Positions 1-10,931 of a stretch of DNA of 64,000 nt are shown piece by piece. Position 1 is the first letter of the stretch. Each line of letters begins with the position of its first letter. This DNA comes from Plasmodiophora brassicae (Eukaryota > Endomyxa: Phytomyxea > Phytomyxea > Plasmodiophorida). The notes below the pieces were generated by a model. The model saw nothing but the letters and a program-made list of their open reading frames with translations, ran no database searches and had not been told where the DNA came from. Position numbers and translations under genes: made by a program. The stretch spans positions 1,227,308-1,291,307 of the forward strand of contig CP145415.1 of assembly GCA_036867785.1 (NCBI GenBank), given 5' to 3'.

Positions 1-198
1 CCAGCCAACCCGGGATTCGCAGCGTGAATCGCAGTGTTGGGCGTGCTAGGCGCCGGTCCCGATCCCGAGTCGAGACCCGCGACCCATCGTATGTTCCCAG
101 TGCCTACGGGCAACATTGTCGCCGAATTCTACCCGCGCCAGTGGATCTTCCGCGCGGAAGCAGGCTGGTCCTGACATCGGTTCAACGTGCACTGAATC

Positions 199-1624
199 AT
201 GATTGACATCACTTCCCCTGCTCCGTCTGCCCTCCCCGTAGTCGCCGTTATTAAGGAGGGCGACACCCAGGACATCGCTGGCCTGACATCCGCGATGACG
301 GTACCGGGCGCCATGCGAGACTATGTCGAGAACAGTAACAGCGGTGACAATGCGTTCTTCGTATGCGACCTCGCGCACCTCGCCAGTCAGCACGCCTTAT
401 GGCGGAAGCTTCTGCCTCGCGTCGAACCATTCTATGGTGATCATTGCAGCCTATTGTTATCATCGCAAGGCGTTCTGAATGTCTGCCATGCAGCTGTGAA
501 ATGCAACCCGAACCGTGCCGTCCTGTCCACGTTGGAACGCCTAGGCCTGGGGTTCGACTGCGCCAGCCAGCAGGAGATCGAGACCGTGCTGGACATGGGC
601 GTCGATCCTTCGCGTATCATCTTCGCCAACCCGTGCAAGCAGGGCACGCATTTGCAGTTCGCCGCTGACCGCAACGTGCGCCTCATGACGTTCGATAACG
701 CCGACGAACTCGACAAGGTCCGTCGCCTGTATCCACACGCCGACCTCGTCCTGCGTATTCGCATCGATGACTCCAAGTCGCTGTGCCGCCTTGGCCTCAA
801 ATTCGGTGCCGATCCTATCGAAGCGCCTGCGCTGCTGGCGCTGGCACGATTCCTTAACTTGAACGTCGTCGGCGTGTCGTTCCACGTTGGAAGCGGCTGC
901 TATGACGCGTACGCGTTCACCGCTGCGGTTCGTGTTGCCCATGGCGTGTTTCAGATGGGCGAATCGTTCGGCTTCAGTTTCACGCTGCTGGACATTGGTG
1001 GCGGGTTCCCTGGATCGCCTGCCGCGCCCATTAGTTTCGAGGACGTCTGCGCAACGTTGGCGCCAACCATTGACGAGCTGTTCCCGCGACATGTTCGAGT
1101 GATCGCCGAGCCCGGGCGCTTTTACGTCTGTGCCGCGTTCACGCTCGCCGTCAACATCATTGCTCGTCGTACCATTCCAGCGCCGGTGCGCTCGAAAGGC
1201 ACTGGGGGTGAGGGGCGCCTCACCTCCGAGAAGGCGTTCATGTACTACGTCAATGACGGCGTGTACGGGAGTTTCAACAACCTGATCTACGACCATGCCG
1301 CGGTCGCGCCTCGCGTGCTGACGCGATCTGGCGTGTTCCAGCCGGAGGGTGAGAGTGCCGAATGCGTCCCGTCATCGCCCTGCAGCGTCTGGGGACCAAC
1401 CTGCGACTCCATCGACTGCGTCAACACTGAGGTTCAACTGCCTGAACTTGACGTCGGCGACTGGCTATACTACGACGACATGGGCGCCTACACCATGTGC
1501 GCCGCATCGGAATTGTAAGTCGGCCCGGCTCGCCGGGTGAAATCCGTCCATGGCTGAGAACCTGTTTGTCGGCAGCAACGGCTTCAAGAAGACCAGGGTG
1601 ATCTTTGCGAACATGGTCAACTGA
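199..1624 (+). CDS. ODC: Ornithine decarboxylase (PLP-dependent), 2 introns
   Basis: Decarboxylates ornithine to putrescine, the first step of polyamine synthesis, in the cytosol. Introns are 437-493 (57 nt) and 1515-1575 (61 nt). Removing the first joins PFY to AVKCNP, rebuilding the lysine motif that binds PLP; removing the second joins to FNGF near the C-terminus. The spliced protein is 435 aa, normal for the family. Visible family motifs, in order, are the AVKCNP lysine, SFHVGSG, the glycine loop GGGFPG, EPGRFYV, YYVNDGVYGSFN and WGPTCDSID with the catalytic cysteine, so it should be active. The first intron is a multiple of three without a stop, so an unspliced reading adds 19 false residues between PFY and AVKC. 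The ATG at 199 gives a normal ODC N-terminus. No antizyme-type frameshift gene was seen nearby. Confidence 0.95.
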
Positions 1625-2293
1625 CCGGCGGGTTTGCCCCGGCTTTCTCAAGTCAAATACAGCGACAGGGTGCGCCGTGAATTGTAGGCGTACCGATGAA
1701 TGTCGCCCGGTATCGTCGTATCACGATCCGACGGGTCACGGTCACTCATGAGTCGTCGCGTTGTAGTCCCTGACAGGCCAGTCACGACTGGTTCCGATCA
1801 GGTCCGCGTCGATTGCAGGCCGGTCCACGTCCACCCACGTGGTGGCCCGCGTCCTCGAGACGTGGCGTCACCCAGGCCGACGATGACAGCGCCGAGTGGA
1901 ACAAGCTATGTAGTCCCGTGTAACGTCCGGGGAGCAACCGGCAACACTACGGATGATCACGTGGACGCTGATGATCGTCGGCCACGATCTGCGCGTCGGC
2001 ATCTAGCACAATCGCGAATTCGCTGGCAGCAGCCGGTCCAGCCCGGCGAACACGACGCGTCGCCACACATGGCCGGCCGATGATCATCACGAGGTGGTAT
2101 GCCCAATACTATACTGAATACCTACCCTGTCCGCACATTGCGCAGTGTCTGCAGCGCGCTGCCGCCGGCCCCACTGACGCTTCCCCCGGCGCCGTTCCAC
2201 CAAAATTCGTGGACGAAGCGGGCAGGTCGGGAGGCCGGGCCGGGCCGGGCCAGGGGCCATCAGCACGCGACACTGTCTAGGAAGGGAGGGTCG
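1625..2293. other. Intergenic, nothing recognised
   Basis: About 670 bases between ODC and the next plus-strand gene. The short ORFs here have no recognisable motif. The frame entering the next gene is open back to about 2099, so a longer N-terminus for that gene cannot be excluded. Confidence 0.4.
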
Positions 2294-3703
2294 ATGTCAA
2301 CCATGGGCCTGGTCGAAGGCGGCAACGACCATCGATGTGCCACGGTGGGTGCGGTCGACGGCGGCGACACGCTGGCGTCGTTGCGCGCCAGGATCGACGA
2401 GATCGACAGGGACCTCGTTCGCCTGCTGAACGAGCGGTTCGCGGTCTGCGAGCGGATCGGCGCGGCGAAGAGGGCGGCGGGCGGCGCCGGCGATGCGGTC
2501 GTGTATGTACCCAGCAGGGAGAAGGCCGTCCTCGACAAGGTCTCCCGCCTGAACCGCCAGTATCCCGGGCCCCTGTCCGAGCCCGCCGTCCGCAGCATCT
2601 TCCGGGAGATCATGTCGTACTCGATCCACCTGCAGCGGCCCATCTCCATCGTCTACCCGGGCGAATCAGGCGGCCTCGCGTACGTATCCCGTACTGTATT
2701 GCCAAGCGTCGTTCGGATTCGCTGACGCTCACGTTCGTTCGCGTCCGTTCTCAAGTCATCAGGCGGCCATCGCCCGTTTCGGCACCAGTCTAACGTGCGT
2801 TGGTGGGGACCTCGACCTGCGCGCCGTCTTCGATGCTGTCCAGCGGTCAGTCGTTTGCGCCGACGTGCGGCTGCCCCCCTGCGCCACCCCTCGCTGATAC
2901 GTGTGCGTTCGCACCGGTACAGGGGCCATTCCCAGTATGGGGTCGTGCCTGTCGACCGCCTGTCGGACATGATCTCGGTCATGTACCGGCTGGCGTGCAG
3001 CGACGACCTGATGGTCTACGCCGAGATCGCCTTGCCCGTCGCCCTGCACCTGTGCACCGCATCGGCGTCTCGCCCAGCCATCGCCGATATCCGCCGGGTG
3101 TTTGTCCCGCCTGAATCGGCTGGCCGGTGCCGTCGCTGGCTGGCTCAGACGATGCCGGCAGCAGACGTCGTCGAGTCACGAACGCTCGCAGACGCCATGT
3201 CCGAGGCCGCCGTTGACGATGGCCAGGAGAAGGTCGTTGTGTGCACGGCCCTGGCCGCCATGCTGCACAGGTTCAACGTCATCGCTGACGGCATCGAGGA
3301 CAGCGGCGACGCGATCGACCAGTTCGTCATCATCGGACGCGACATGGACCGGGCCACGGGCGCTGATAAGTCGTCGATCGTGTTCGCCCTGTCCGGGTGC
3401 GCGACGTCGACCGGGACACTGTGCGACGTCCTGTCGCTGCTGAAGCGGCACGACGTCAACCTGATGTCGATCACGTCGCGAGAAGTGCGGCACGTGGCCG
3501 AGGTTACCAGGGATTGCCCCGGGGCCCCCCGCCTGGCCCCCGACGATTCCTTCTTCTTCATCGACGTCGATGGCCACGTCAGCGACGCGGACGCCCGCAT
3601 TCGCAGCCTCATCAACGACCTCCGGCAACGATGCGCCTGGGTACGGCTCCTCGGCAGCCGTTCGAAATCAACGTCGCCGTCGTCGTTCGCTGTTCGCGAA
3701 TAA
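2294..3703 (+). CDS. Chorismate mutase / prephenate dehydratase-like / ACT fusion (P-protein type)
   Basis: Three exons: 2294-2679, 2756-2864 and 2936-3703 (introns 76 and 71 nt). The N-terminus is an AroQ chorismate mutase helix bundle (LRARIDEIDRDLVRLLNERF, then PSREKAVLDKV and REIMSYSIHLQ). It continues into a prephenate-dehydratase fold: ISIVYPGESGGLAHQAA across the first junction and ADYGVVPV across the second. The C-terminus is an ACT domain (SSIVFALSG..., ITSREV, FFFIDVDGH). In bacteria such proteins convert chorismate to phenylpyruvate with feedback by phenylalanine. Two dehydratase active-site signatures look lost: the ENS-type motif after YGVVP reads DRLSDM, and the TRF motif reads IDQF. 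The mutase half looks intact. The start is uncertain, since the frame is open upstream to 2099. Chorismate mutase has been discussed as an effector in clubroot pathogens, but no signal peptide is visible here. Confidence 0.85.
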
Positions 3704-3978
3704 ATGGATCGCATGATCATACCGTGCACTCTCTCACTCGCGTTGGGGAGCACAACGGCGTGGGTGATCCGGCGGGCGTGCCGGCCACGATGTCCTCGAC
3801 GAACTCGGCCAAACCACTGACGCTCGCAAGAGTGGGTCGTGGGTGAAGACGCCATTCGGTGTCGATAGCAGCCATTGCCTCGGCACGGGCGTAGACGCAC
3901 AAGGAGGTCGCTTCAGTGTACATGTTGGCGGCGACCGACGGATAGTTCATTCACGACGGTAGCACCGCCAGTGCGACG

Positions 3979-5246
3979 TCACGCGTCACGGTTTACAAGT
4001 GTCAACGGCACGACGTCGTGGTAGAACGTGTCCAGCCGGGCCATGGCATAGGCCTTGTAATCAAAGTCAACGGACACGCCGTCGGATGCCTGAACCAAGC
4101 CCCATGCCGCCCACAGCAGGTGGCTTGCTGGCTTGAACAGGGCGATCTCCTGCGTACCGCAGCCGTCAGTAATCACAGACGCCTTCAGATTCCCGGCCAC
4201 GTACCGATATCAGGGCCCGCACTTCGTCCTGGCTAGGGGTCCGCCCATGGAACGTCGACAAATACGAACGAGCGACGTGGATTTCGGTATCGAGCGTCGG
4301 CGCCAGTTCGGGTCGAACCAGGAACCCGGTCGTTGACGACCCCGCCGCAGGGTTGTTGTCCAGGGCCGATTCGCAGAACGCATTGGCGAGGTCGTACGCC
4401 GCGTAATTCCACGACGCGTACTCGTAATCGATGAGCACGTACCGGCCCTCGTGCGTACGCAGGATGTTTCCCTCCTGGGCGTCATTGTGGCAGAACACAA
4501 TCGGCGAACGACACCGTTGAATGGCAGGGCGCAACAAGCTGTCGAAAACGGCCTTAGCCGCCAGCAACTCTTCCACAGGGCGGCCGCTTCCCTGTACAGC
4601 ATGTCCGACCCATTTATCAATCTGGTGCAGGATCGATTCGGTCGCACGAGCATCGGATGCACTACCATCGCCAACGACCACTGGGCCTGCGTGTACGACG
4701 TGGCGGAAATGAGACGACCGAGCGACGGCGCTGAGAATGCGGGTTACCTGGAACGACTTTGTGGAAATTCGCCAGAAGCTCGGCAGTCACCATCAGCGTC
4801 GGCTTCGTACCGAAATCCTGAAGCAGACAGGTACGTCTTGGAACTAGTGCAAGCGAAACAGCAGAACGTACCTTGCCGAGCGATGTCCCGTTGATGTACT
4901 GTTCAACGCGAGTGTCACCTTGCATGCCATAGATACGAGGAGCGATGCCCTGATCGGCCAGGTACTTTGCAACGCGTTGTTCGCGGTCGCGATCCAGCAG
5001 GGCGCCGGACAAATGATATTGGCGGACGACGACGTGCTGCGGATGCACTTTAGGGGTATCAGCGGAGCAGAGCCAGAGAACGTTGCTGAGGCCGCCGGTC
5101 AGCGGCCGGCACGAGCAGTCAACGTTAGCGGCCTGCCATGGCTGCACTAGCTGTCGTGCCAGGGTGGCAGGATCCGCCCCCAGTGCAACACTAATAAAAC
5201 TTGCGGTCACCGTGGTCAGCGCCACGATCGCTAGATACATGTTCAT
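3979..5246 (-). CDS. Choline/ethanolamine kinase-like protein with N-terminal signal peptide
   Basis: Four exons (5' to 3'): 5246-4872, 4817-4748, 4686-4205 and 4149-3979; introns of 54, 61 and 55 nt; 365 aa. The family phosphorylates choline or ethanolamine in the Kennedy pathway. The Brenner-type catalytic loop VFCHNDAQEGNIL, the metal-site segment LIDYEYASWNYAAYDLANAF and the C-terminal SHLLWAAWGLVQA...VDFDYKAYAMARLDTFY are all present and typical. The N-terminus MNMYLAIVALTTVTASFISV followed by ALGAD looks like a cleavable signal peptide, which is unusual because these kinases are cytosolic. The frame is open upstream to about 5498, so a longer cytosolic form that would bury the hydrophobic segment cannot be fully excluded. 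Confidence 0.9.
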
Positions 5247-6095
5247 GATAAGGCACCGCCTAACAGGTTGCAAGGCCCGATGATGCCGGCCGACTACGCG
5301 TCGGGTTCGTCGCCACTCCCTCCACTGATCGCCGGTCAAAACAAAAATAACTGCGGGTCCCCGCGCGCAAACAGCAACCGGTGACTCGACGCTCGGAACC
5401 GAAACGAGCACTGCAGACAATGCAGCGCGGCGCGCTGACTGCGCCATCGCAGGTTCCAATTCCCCCAAGGACCCATAAAAAATGAGCGTCCCCTGCATTA
5501 GGGCGGCCTTGACGGCTTGAACTCAGAAGCCTTACGATTGGAACCTGGATTGTTTTATCATTTGAATCGGTATGGAACCGGTCATGGGTTGTTTCCCGCT
5601 TCCTGTAACGAGTGCCACAAGATCCTTATGCTATCCTTTACCCGGCACGTACGTAGCAGGAGACTCGTGTCGCTGCGTTTCTGCGCATGATGCAACGGGA
5701 TCGGCAGTGTTCATATCACTTCGCCGCATCATTGACAGGTAGACTGGTGGACCGGAACCTTCTTGCTTCTAGTACACTGTTTCTGGCAGCAACTCGATGG
5801 AAGAACGTGGGCAGTAGACCTATTAGGTGGAAGGGACATCACCTACCCGGGGATGCAACCGATGTACGGGTACAGTTGATACGGTGTGCAGATGGCCAGA
5901 TATATACCTGGCACTATCGAGGGGCGTTCAGTACAGTGATTCACATTGCATTTGAAGTCAGGTGTGCATACCCGTGGCACTGGGTGTAGGCAGGATGGCA
6001 TCAGTGCATGATGTGCATCTCGGCCCTCGGGCCAGCTTACGGTAGGCACGGGTCAGTCCGTGACGGAGTCCGCTGCGGCAATATTTCGCGACACG
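5247..6095. other. Intergenic between divergent genes
   Basis: About 850 bases between the start of the minus-strand kinase gene and the start of eIF3m. It must hold both promoters. A 100-aa ORF at 5687-5989 (+) has no recognisable features and I do not call it a gene. Confidence 0.4.
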
Positions 6096-7424
6096 ATGAC
6101 CGTCTTCGTCGGCATTGCCAGCCCCGCCGCCGAGCTCGCCACCCTGCTGGGCAAACCGACCCCTCCTGGCAACGCCACGCCGAGTCTCATCATCTCCAAG
6201 GTATTTTTCAAGTACACGCGGACGTGTATGATCCAACGCTCACTACCGTGTCATCAGCTCGTCCCTGACGACACACTCGTATCGCTGATCGAAGATGAAT
6301 CAGCAAACGACAAGACGGCTTCCTTATTTCAGCTCGTGTTGTCGTTTCTTGACGGCATGGATGTCCAAGATGTTGCCAAACTCGCCGATCGTTTCACAGC
6401 GTGCCTGGAAAAGGACGTCAACAACGCCGAATTGCGGCTCGGTCTGCTGATCCGATTATGTAATGCTGTTGCCGTCGCGTCGATCAAGGCGCGCGTCTTT
6501 ACATCGCTGCTGAAGTACAGCCTGCGTTCGAACCTATCAGCGTCGGTTCTGCAGTCCTGTTCCCATATCGACGACTGGACCAAGGAGTGGGCTCTTGATG
6601 CCAACGCCCAGTTACAGCTGATGGCGCAAGTAGCCGCCATCTATGCTGCCAACGGGCGAGACCAGGACGCACACAAGATCCGGGTTCGCATCCTCTCTTT
6701 GCAACTGTCCGATCCTGTTCCCCACGACGTTCTCTCAGAGCACACCGCCCACGTGATTGCACATGTAAGAGCCTGGTCTGTGTCTAGCGTAACGTTCCCT
6801 TATGCGGCTACAGGTGCTGCGAACCGGAGATATACTGTACCTGGACGCATTGCTCGCGAAGATCAAGAAGATGTCCCTGCTGCAGAAGTCGCCGCTTCTC
6901 GATCTGCTGCATCGGATGAGCTCTGGAACCGTCCAGGACCTGGATCAGTTCGTAGGACAACATGGCGCCATCCTCGACCAGTACAGGCTCGACGGTGCCC
7001 AGCTTCGGTCCTACCAACAGTCCCTGGCCCTGTGCACTGCCGCCGCTCGATCAAGGGTTCGATGCGTCCTAATGTGCCGTCCCTCCTGATCTCTGATTCG
7101 GTACGCCCATAGAACCTTCGAATCTCCGACCTGAAAGAGACTCTTGGTGTCACCACCGACGATGAAGTTGAACAGGCCGTCATCACTGCCGTCACTCTGG
7201 GTATTGTTGACGCTCAGATTGATCAGGATGAGGTATGGCCGGGTACGGCAGGTTCGTAGGCGACATTCTAACGGGAGTGACGCTGTCAGGGGTCGGTTGA
7301 CGTACTGCGTTGCGCGTACCGCTCCCTGAGCGCCGACACCTGGAAAGACCTGCAGAGGCGCCTTAACGCATGGCGCGACAACGTTGCGAATGTCCTTCCG
7401 TGGAACCAGCACGTACCAAACTAG
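6096..7424 (+). CDS. EIF3M: Translation initiation factor eIF3 subunit M (PCI domain)
   Basis: Five exons: 6096-6200, 6258-6764, 6814-7056, 7113-7232 and 7290-7424; introns of 57, 49, 56 and 57 nt; 369 aa, close to the human length of 374. The protein is a core eIF3 subunit in the cytosolic 43S/48S complexes. The helical N-terminal half (ELRLGLLIRLCNAVAV..., HIDDWTKEWALDANAQLQLM) and the PCI part (DILYLDALLAKIKKM...LLDLLHRM) fit. The winged-helix segment RISDLKETLGVTTDDEVEQA followed by VITAVTLGIVDAQIDQ and the C-terminal WKDLQRRLNAWRDNVANVLP match the eIF3m pattern. The ATG at 6096 was chosen because the open frame before it contains no other ATG. Confidence 0.88.
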
Positions 7425-7640
7425 GGCCGAAGATTCCTCTCGTGGCGAATATATGGTCCCGAATAAAACCGATCATGCATCATTAGACCGGCACACCTTT
7501 GAACTTTAGGTATAGCACACCTGCGTACGCCGATGGTGGCGCCGGCGGCAGTCTGTGCCTACCGGGCACCGCACTGGTTGTGATTGATAGTGCGTGGCGA
7601 GCGTGCAGCTTCGACTGGGGGGTGCGCGCGCCATTCCGTC

Positions 7641-8743
7641 ATGCTGCTGCTGCTGGTCCAGCGCCTGGGCCGACACGTCGTCCGGCATCGTGCCGCCCGC
7701 CCGCTGTCGACGGGCGCGGCCGCCGTCGCCAAAGGCGGGTTCCACATTGGCGGAGGTACTGTACGCTGGCTCGTTCGATGCGCGCGCGTGCGCTCCATGA
7801 CACGCGTCCGCAGTGAAATCGGACGGTACCACGAAACGGTTCTACGATCGCGTCTCGATATTCCCGATCGATGTCGAGGAAGGCGTCCAGAATTACGCCA
7901 TTGACATCGACAAACGGCTTGTTCAGGTGCGGCACGTATCGCCGGACGCCAACCAGGGGTTGCGATTTACGTCTCTCTTAAACAGACCCCGCGGAAACGC
8001 ATTCTCCTGGTCCCCACACGTGAACTTGCGCTCGCAGGTACGCCAGGTTTGCGCACGTTTCCAAATTGAACGCCGATACATCTTCGTCGCAGTTGCTGGA
8101 GAATGGTCGCTGCAGACGGACCAGGTGCGCCCGACATCGATGCCGCTGACGGCGCTGGTCACAACGGCATTGGACCAGTTCTCGTGCCCGGAGGAGAGTG
8201 AGAAATGCCTTAGCAAAGTCAAGGCACACCTGCGATCCGACGCCATCTGCTTCCGGGTGGACTCGCCGAACGTACGTGCCGTTGGCGGAATGCCATCCGG
8301 GGAATGATGAACGCGCCTGCTAACCGACGTGATGCCGTCAGGAGCTGGTCGAGAAGCAGACCGAGATGTGGGACCCGCTGATCGCATGGGTCAAGGACGA
8401 GTTCAACGCCCCGATGAAGACAACGACGGAGCTGACGGTGGACCAGCCGGACGCGTCCGTCGATGCGCTGTACGACGCGATCGTCAGTACGGACCCGTGG
8501 CGCCTATCGGCCATAGATTCGGTGGCGTCGCTGGCCCGCTCCTACATCATCGGCCTGGCCGTTGAGCGCGGCCGCATCACCGCCCAGCAGGCCTACGAGG
8601 CATCCCGGCTGCACGAAGACTACCAGATCGCCAACTGGGGCAAGGTCGAAGGCGGCCACGACATCGACCAGGCGTACGTGTCGATGAAGATGTCCGCTGT
8701 CGGCACGTACCTGGAGCTCCTGCCCAAACGGGCCGACCAGTAA
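7641..8743 (+). CDS. ATP12: Mitochondrial F1-ATPase assembly factor ATP12 (ATPAF2)
   Basis: Five exons: 7641-7755, 7814-7926, 7986-8037, 8093-8271 and 8342-8743; introns of 58, 59, 55 and 70 nt; 286 aa. The chaperone holds the F1 alpha subunit during ATP synthase assembly in the mitochondrial matrix. The N-terminus MLLLLVQRLGRHVVRHRAAR is basic and free of acidic residues, as expected for a mitochondrial presequence. The family body follows: KRFYDRVSI, LALAVAGEW (joined across an intron), SMPLTALVTTALDQ, DAICFRVDSPNELVEKQTEMWDP, then ASRLHEDYQIANWGKVEGGHDID near the end. All introns restore conserved text. Confidence 0.92.
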
Positions 8744-8974
8744 ACCAACCCCCCCGCCACGTCGTGTCGCAGCCGGGCATCCAGCAGCCCTGCACCGGGG
8801 CTCGTGCTCTCTGGTATCCGCCACCCTGCCGTCGTCGTAGGTGACCATGCGGAAGGAATGGCCAAGGCAGTGCGCGCCTGCAGGTTGCTTAGGGCTTGCG
8901 CGTCCTGATGTCGATCGCTGATCCGGTGATTGCCGTCCGTCCGCACATAGCGGAGCGTGCGCGCCCCAGGTGCC

Positions 8975-10554
8975 ATGCGGGTGCGACGGTGCGTTGCGGG
9001 CGCCCGCGAGTTCGCTGCCGGCGCCGCCGTGCGCAACGAACCTGCTCGACCGTGTCGCATCCTGGGTAGGCAGGCCGATCTCCCCCCGAGTTTGTACAAT
9101 AACGACGACGCGCGCCCTGCACAGGCGTCGAGAGCACCTGCGACGAGAGCGGCGTCGCGCTGATCGAGGGGCGGCGGATCGTGTCGGAGCGGTTGGCGTC
9201 CCAATGGCAACTGGTACCCAGCGCGGGAGGCGGCGCGCGATGGTCGTCGTGAGTGTACTCATGTGTCCCCGATTGGCAGACGCGTGAATACGGCGGCGTG
9301 TTCCCGACCATGTCGGCGCGGCAGCATGCCGCCAACCTGCCCCGTCTCTACCTGGACATGCTGGACACGATGAAGGTCGACAGGAACGATCAGCTGCGGC
9401 TGGATGCGGTCGCTGTGGCCGCCGGGCCGGGCCTCAGCCCGTGCCTCGATGTCAGTTTCTGTGTTCTGGCCTGGACCGCGCCTGCCCCAGGTTGCCTGAC
9501 GGGTGACGGTACGTACAGGTCGGCCTCCGATTCGCCAAAGGCATCTGTGAGGCGCATTCGGTGCCACTGGTCGCCGTGAACCACCTCGAGGCGCACGTCC
9601 TCGTCAGCCACCTCGTCGACGACGGTATATGGCCGTCACGGTCGATGCTGTGGTTGCGCGCGACTAACACGTCCTGGATCAGAGCTGGCGTTCCCATACC
9701 TGGCCTTGATCGTATCCGGGGGGCACACTCAGCTCCTGTACTGCAAAGGCGTCGGCCGGTACGATATCCTCGGTACGACGCACGACGATGCAATAGGTAG
9801 GCGCTCAACACTGGTGGTCGAACCGCGCCTGAATGAAGCACGTCGTTGGCAGGCGAAGCATTCGACAAGGTGGCACGTGTCCTGCAGATCGAACCGCAAC
9901 CTGGCGATTCGTACGGTCGCGCCCTGGAGCGATGCGCATCGTCATGCCGATCGCCCGCCACGATCGCGTTCCCCGTTGCAATGTCCAGACGAACCGACTG
10001 TGACTTCTCGTACTCCGGGTTAAAGGTGCTAAACGGTCGCATTGTGCCTCGGTCGCAGGCTCACCAATCCTATACGCAGGCGGCCGTCAAACGCGTCGTT
10101 GAGGCGGAGGGTGACCAGGTGCTGTCCGATGAGAAACGGGCTGCAATCGCGGCCGCCTTCCAGGAGGCGGCCGTATCCCAGGTCGCATCACGCCTGCGTC
10201 GCGCCCTGCAGGGTCACGTTGACCCAGCCACGGCAACGACCATCGTCTTGGGCGGTGGCGTTGCATCCAACCAGGCCATCCAACGTTGCGTTCGCCAAGT
10301 TGCCGACCAGCATCGCCTTCGGGTAAGGCGTGGCCAAACGCATGGGACACCGTTTTCCTGATTCCTGGCTCTAGGTTGTATGCCCACCGGCGACACTGTG
10401 CTCAGACAGTGCCGTTTCAATAGCGTACGCGGGCGCCCTGAAATTTGCCCTTGGTCATTGTGACCCGCTCACCGTTGGATACTCGCCGCGATGGCCGCTG
10501 GGCTCCCAGGTCTCCCGTTCCCAACCGCACGTTAATGAATCACCCTGTATCTGA
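8975..10554 (+). CDS. QRI7: Mitochondrial-type tRNA A37 threonylcarbamoyltransferase (TsaD/Qri7/OSGEPL1)
   Basis: Eight exons: 8975-9065, 9125-9213, 9280-9450, 9519-9624, 9683-9796, 9853-10025, 10080-10322 and 10375-10554; introns 52-68 nt; 388 aa. The enzyme transfers threonylcarbamoyl to A37 of ANN-decoding tRNAs. The motif order is that of the family: [48 protein letters not shown], the metal-site [53 protein letters not shown], and [12 protein letters not shown] at the end. The arginine-rich, acid-poor N-terminus ([19 protein letters not shown]) and [11 protein letters not shown] favour the bacterial/mitochondrial branch over cytosolic Kae1. A 59-nt intron begins two codons after the RIL that opens the catalytic domain. 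Confidence 0.92.
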
Positions 10555-10931
10555 TCGGGATCGTAAAGCCGCTGTTTCCCCGCTCCGACGAGTGCCGAGT
10601 ACCGGGTGGCTCAAGTGCCACCTGAGGTGCAGAACCGCTTGTATAGTCGGCACTTTGTAGTCGGCGTGTGCCATCGTTACGTTGCGCCTGGCGGTCGCTC
10701 AACGCCGCTGCCCCTAGAACGCAGAGTATCGCACAGAAGCCGGTGTGTGCCATCGAGCGTTTCGCCTGGCGGTCGCTTAGCGCCCTTACGGCGGAGAGTA
10801 TCGGGAGACGGATAGGCAAGCAATCAGCACGTCTGAGCAGTCAGCCGAGCAATTGCGACGGCAGGGTGACTCACGTGGACTGTCGGAAGCGCCCATGGTC
10901 CGGAAGGTGTCGTCCCATTGTTCAAACCAAG
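10555..10931. repeat. Intergenic with a diverged direct duplication (about 75 bp)
   Basis: Two diverged neighbouring copies of a segment running from GTGTGCCATCG through CCTGGCGGTCGCT to AGAGTATCG, at about 10667-10735 and 10745-10805. No coding capacity is supported. It looks like an old local tandem duplication in the upstream region of the next gene. Confidence 0.5.

Noticed and set aside
5687..5989. 100-aa ORF upstream of eIF3m
   Set aside because: No motif, no splice partner, ordinary length for chance in GC-rich DNA.
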